A stretch of 15,657 bases of DNA, from NCBI GenBank assembly GCA_038522635.1, contig JBCBJZ010000087.1, positions 1 through 15,657 on the forward strand, in the 5' to 3' direction. The notes under the pieces are model-generated. The model did not search any database and was not told the origin of the DNA. It was given only the letters and a program-made list of their open reading frames with translations. Both the position numbers and the translations under genes were made by a program. Source of the DNA: JBCBJZ01 sp038522635 (lineage in GTDB: Bacteria > Pseudomonadota > Alphaproteobacteria > Rhizobiales > Hyphomicrobiaceae). Of the stretch, positions 13,463-15,657 are shown in pieces (position 1 is the stretch's first letter; each line of letters opens with the position of its first letter).

Positions 13463-14287
13463 TTAAGCGTAGCCGGCTTCGGCTGCACGATCGGCCAGGA
13501 TCTGACGGCCTTCGAGCATGGCGTCGACGGTGCCCCATCCGCACATGTAGTGGCCGTTGAAGCCGGCCCCTTCGATGCGGCGGAACATGTCAACGAAGTC
13601 CACAGTCCCGGTGCCCGGATGCATGTGGAGTTCGTATTCCCCGTTGTTGTCTGCCACCCGCACCTCGTGGCACAGGCGCATGTCCATCCCCTCCACAAAC
13701 CCCGCGATGCCGATCGGATCGTAGTGCGCGTGGTTGATGGTGAACGCCCATTTGAAGAGCGGGGAACGGATTTGGTCGAAATACCAGACGGTGTCTTCGA
13801 GCGTGTCTGGCATGTAGTGAACTTCGGCGCGCTCGGGCTCGCCGTTGAGGTTCTCAAGCGTCAGCAGCACATCGCGCTCTTCGGCATAAGCGACCAGCCG
13901 CTTCAAACGTTCCACGCTCGCGTCCCTGCGCAGCGCGCGGCAAGCCGTGAAGTGATAGCCGCCATGGACCACAACCCAGGACGCGCCCGTCTTGACGGCG
14001 AGATCAACATAGGCGCGCAGGTAAGCGTCCGTCGCCTCGCGCAGGTGCGGCGAGAGTTCAGCGACGTTGACACCTGACAGCGTATGCAGGCCGAGCTTGA
14101 TCCCGGCTTCGCTGCAACGCTCGCGCAGGTTCGCGCAGGCCGCATCGTCGAACCGCTCCATGGCGTTGGGCGCGATGTCGAGCTGCACATCGATGTAACG
14201 CACACCGTTTGCGGCGGCGAAGGCAACCGCCTCTTCGGCCGCAACACGACGGCCCATATCGATGCCGATACGGTCAATGAAGCCCAT
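13463..14287 (-). CDS. Sugar phosphate isomerase/epimerase-like TIM-barrel protein
   Basis: This is a cytoplasmic enzyme of the xylose-isomerase-like TIM-barrel (AP_endonuc_2) superfamily, which interconverts sugars, sugar acids or keto-inositols using a divalent metal. ATG 14287 with GGAGG 5 nt upstream is preferred over an ATG 11 codons earlier. The product is 274 residues, a typical length. Barrel motifs are YIDVQLD (31-37), KLGLHTLSG (64-72), WVVVHGGYH (104-112), VLLTLENLNGE (140-150, Glu145 a likely metal ligand), AFTINHAHYDP (181-191) and HEVRVADNNGEYELHMHPGTG (His/Asp cluster 207-227). The last strand reads GHYMCGW where most members end in a metal-binding Glu. It sits between pdxA-like and tctC genes on the same strand, suggesting a role in catabolism of the TctC ligand. 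The exact reaction is unknown. Confidence 0.85.
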   Translation of the reverse strand: MGFIDRIGIDMGRRVAAEEAVAFAAANGVRYIDVQLDIAPNAMERFDDAACANLRERCSEAGIKLGLHTLSGVNVAELSPHLREATDAYLRAYVDLAVKTGASWVVVHGGYHFTACRALRRDASVERLKRLVAYAEERDVLLTLENLNGEPERAEVHYMPDTLEDTVWYFDQIRSPLFKWAFTINHAHYDPIGIAGFVEGMDMRLCHEVRVADNNGEYELHMHPGTGTVDFVDMFRRIEGAGFNGHYMCGWGTVDAMLEGRQILADRAAEAGYA

Positions 14288-14454
14288 GGTTTCCTCCGGC
14301 GATGCGTCCGTTGCTCGCACGCTTTCGCAAGTGTCACGCTACATGAGCACGATAGAGCGTCAAGCAGCACGAGATCATCTTCGCGCTTGTTTGCGATCAC
14401 CCGAGGCGAACCCGAAATCGACCAAGAATGCTCTGTCTGCTTGCTCTACAGGCC
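14288..14454 (-). other. Gap between pdxA-like and isomerase genes
   Basis: This 167-bp gap contains no supported gene and a weak candidate promoter (listed separately). No terminator hairpin with a T-tract was found after the pdxA-like stop, so read-through into the isomerase gene is plausible. Confidence 0.5.
14336..14363 (-). promoter_or_regulatory. Weak candidate promoter upstream of the isomerase gene
   Basis: On the minus strand TTGACG (14363-14358) is followed after 16 nt by TAGCGT (14341-14336). The -35 box is good (5/6), the -10 box is poor. It would serve the isomerase-tctCBA part of the cluster. Confidence 0.25.
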
Positions 14455-15477
14455 TCAGGCGGCGATGTGCGCCGCCTGCGCGCGCCGCGCCATGGTGGCT
14501 GCAAGCAAGAGAGCATTGCGCGTGGCGCCCAGATCAGCCTTGCCCGCGCCGGCGATATCGTAGGCGGTGCCATGGGCTGGCGTGCAAACCGGGAAGGGGA
14601 AGCCGCCAAGCAGCGTGACGCCGGCATCAAAGCCGATCAGCTTCATCGCGATCTGACCCTGGTCATGATACATCGTCAGAACGGCGTCGAAGTCGCCTCG
14701 GTTAGCGCGCATGAAGACCGTGTCGGACGGATAGGGGCCCGCGCAATCGATGCCCCTGCCGCGACCTTCCTCCACGGCAGGCGCGATAACGTCGATCTCC
14801 TCACGCCCGAAATTCCCACCGTCGCCCGCGTGCGGGTTGAGCCCCGCCACCGCAATGCGCGGCCGCTCGAAGCCGGCAGCCTTGAGGTTGTCATGGGTCA
14901 GCGTGAGGTTGTCCAAAATCGCTTCACGCGTGATCAATGCAGAGACCCCGCTGAGCGGCACGTGCGAGGTGACCCGCGCGTTCCAAAGGTGCGGCAGGAT
15001 GTTGAACTCGCTGGCCTCGCCCTCGAAAGCGAGTTCTTCGCTCAGGAAGACGATCTCGTCCTCATAAGAGGGATGCGCCAACCGCATCGCCGCCTTGTTG
15101 AACGGCGTGAAAGCGACCGCTTGCGCGTGGCCGTCGCGGGCCAACTGTAACGCACCGCGGAAGTTGGCGATGGCCGAGGCACCGCCCGCTTCGCTGACCT
15201 CGCCCAACGTGATGGTCGCAGGATCGCAATGGGCCAGATCGACGAACACCGTACCTTCGGCGCGCGCGCGTATTGCCTCCGCATCGATCGTCTCGATATC
15301 AAGCGCGACCGAAGCCTGGCGGGCGCCCAGATCGAGCATGCGCCTGTCGCCGAAGACGATGAAGTGGGCTGCGGCGCGCACCTGAGCATCGGCCAACGCT
15401 TTGGCGGTGAGTTCAGGGCTGACACCGGCCGGGTCACCCATGGCGAAAGCGATTCTGGGGAGGTTTGAAGCGTCCAT
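14455..15477 (-). CDS. PdxA-family 4-phospho-hydroxyacid dehydrogenase, divergent signature
   Basis: This is an NAD-dependent, metal-dependent oxidative decarboxylase of the PdxA family, which includes 4-hydroxythreonine-4-phosphate dehydrogenase of vitamin B6 synthesis and catabolic relatives for tetronates or aromatic diols. ATG 15477 with GAGAGG 7 nt upstream gives 340 residues, the family length. Motifs are MGDPAGVSPE (13-22), FTPFNKAAM (123-131), TSHVPL (170-175), GLNPHAGDGGNFGREE (212-227), GPYPSDTVF (247-255), YHDQGQIAMK (270-279) and AHGTAYDIAGAGKAD (301-315). Metal-ligand histidines 172, 216 and 302 are present. The block before AHGTA is VTLLGGFPFPVCTP, not the usual VNxTLGLPxxRTSxD. 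The Asn, Arg and Asp conserved in biosynthetic PdxA are missing. Together with its TctABC and isomerase neighbours this favours a catabolic paralogue. Confidence 0.88.
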   Translation of the reverse strand: MDASNLPRIAFAMGDPAGVSPELTAKALADAQVRAAAHFIVFGDRRMLDLGARQASVALDIETIDAEAIRARAEGTVFVDLAHCDPATITLGEVSEAGGASAIANFRGALQLARDGHAQAVAFTPFNKAAMRLAHPSYEDEIVFLSEELAFEGEASEFNILPHLWNARVTSHVPLSGVSALITREAILDNLTLTHDNLKAAGFERPRIAVAGLNPHAGDGGNFGREEIDVIAPAVEEGRGRGIDCAGPYPSDTVFMRANRGDFDAVLTMYHDQGQIAMKLIGFDAGVTLLGGFPFPVCTPAHGTAYDIAGAGKADLGATRNALLLAATMARRAQAAHIAA

Positions 15478-15583
15478 CGTTGGGCCTCTCATGAAGGTTT
15501 GTAGCGCTGCGGCAGGCAGCATGATCGGGCGGCACCATGTCGGGATCAGGCAGCGCTGGCAAGAACGGCGCGAGCGCGATGAT

Positions 15584-15657
15584 CTAACGCGTGTTGCGCG
15601 CGCCCGACGTCACATGCCCCGCTTCAAACAGTGCGCGCGTGTACGTGTCCTGCGGAT
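15584..15657 (-). CDS. C-terminal end of a probable peptide-type ABC transporter ATPase (partial)
   Basis: Twenty-three codons end at TAG 15586-15584 and read PQDTYTRALFEAG, then a short polar tail. P-Q-x-x-Y-T-R-A-L is the characteristic C-terminal segment of oligopeptide/dipeptide-type ABC ATPases (DppD/DppF, YejF class). Everything upstream lies beyond the right edge. Only the motif supports this call. It is 106 bp upstream of the pdxA-like gene on the same strand and could belong to the same unit. Confidence 0.5.
   Translation of the reverse strand, partial: PQDTYTRALFEAGHVTSGARNTR

Noticed and set aside
13383..13544. 54-residue N-terminal extension of TctC
   Set aside because: It is Arg-rich, overlaps the isomerase gene, and hides a normal signal peptide and GGAGG site at 13382.

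Overview
The window is high-GC DNA with dense, short-spaced genes. Gene content and style point to an alphaproteobacterium: a phnC-phnD-phnE-phnE transporter with two permease genes, a TctABC tripartite tricarboxylate transporter, and palindromic intergenic repeats of the type common in Hyphomicrobiales (Rhizobiales) and relatives. Genus cannot be read from the sequence. No rRNA, tRNA, CRISPR array, integrase or transposase was seen.

Left block (1-3641, minus strand): one uninterrupted reading frame of 1213 codons that runs off the left edge. It is the N-terminal part of a very large surface or secreted protein. It has a basic N-terminus, an LEPR-type motif, a DUF4347 domain, and a series of DUF11/isopeptide-type beta-sandwich repeats.

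Divergent control region (3642-4147): about 500 bp without a gene, AT-richer than its surroundings. It holds a sigma70-like promoter, a long interrupted inverted repeat that covers the -10 box, and several short palindromes.

Phosphonate-type uptake operon (4148-9040, plus strand): ATPase (phnC), periplasmic binding protein (phnD), a strong intrinsic terminator that probably attenuates, two permeases that overlap by 4 bp (the second with a roughly 200-residue extra-cytoplasmic insertion), and a small exported protein ending in WWKFW. No C-P lyase or other phosphonate-degrading gene is in the window, so the ligand (phosphonate, phosphite or another) stays open.

Repeat region (9041-9509): two tandem copies of a roughly 147-bp element with inverted ends that are themselves hairpins. 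It is followed by a CX5R tyrosine/dual-specificity-type phosphatase (9510-10031), and then by two strong hairpins in the gap between convergent genes.

Right block (10188-15657, minus strand, read right to left): the last codons of a probable peptide-type ABC ATPase, a PdxA-family dehydrogenase with an altered signature block, a TIM-barrel sugar-phosphate isomerase/epimerase-like protein, and tctC-tctB-tctA. The last five look like one carboxylate uptake and catabolism unit: TctC captures an organic acid, TctAB imports it, and the two enzymes process it. The substrate is not deducible from the sequence alone.
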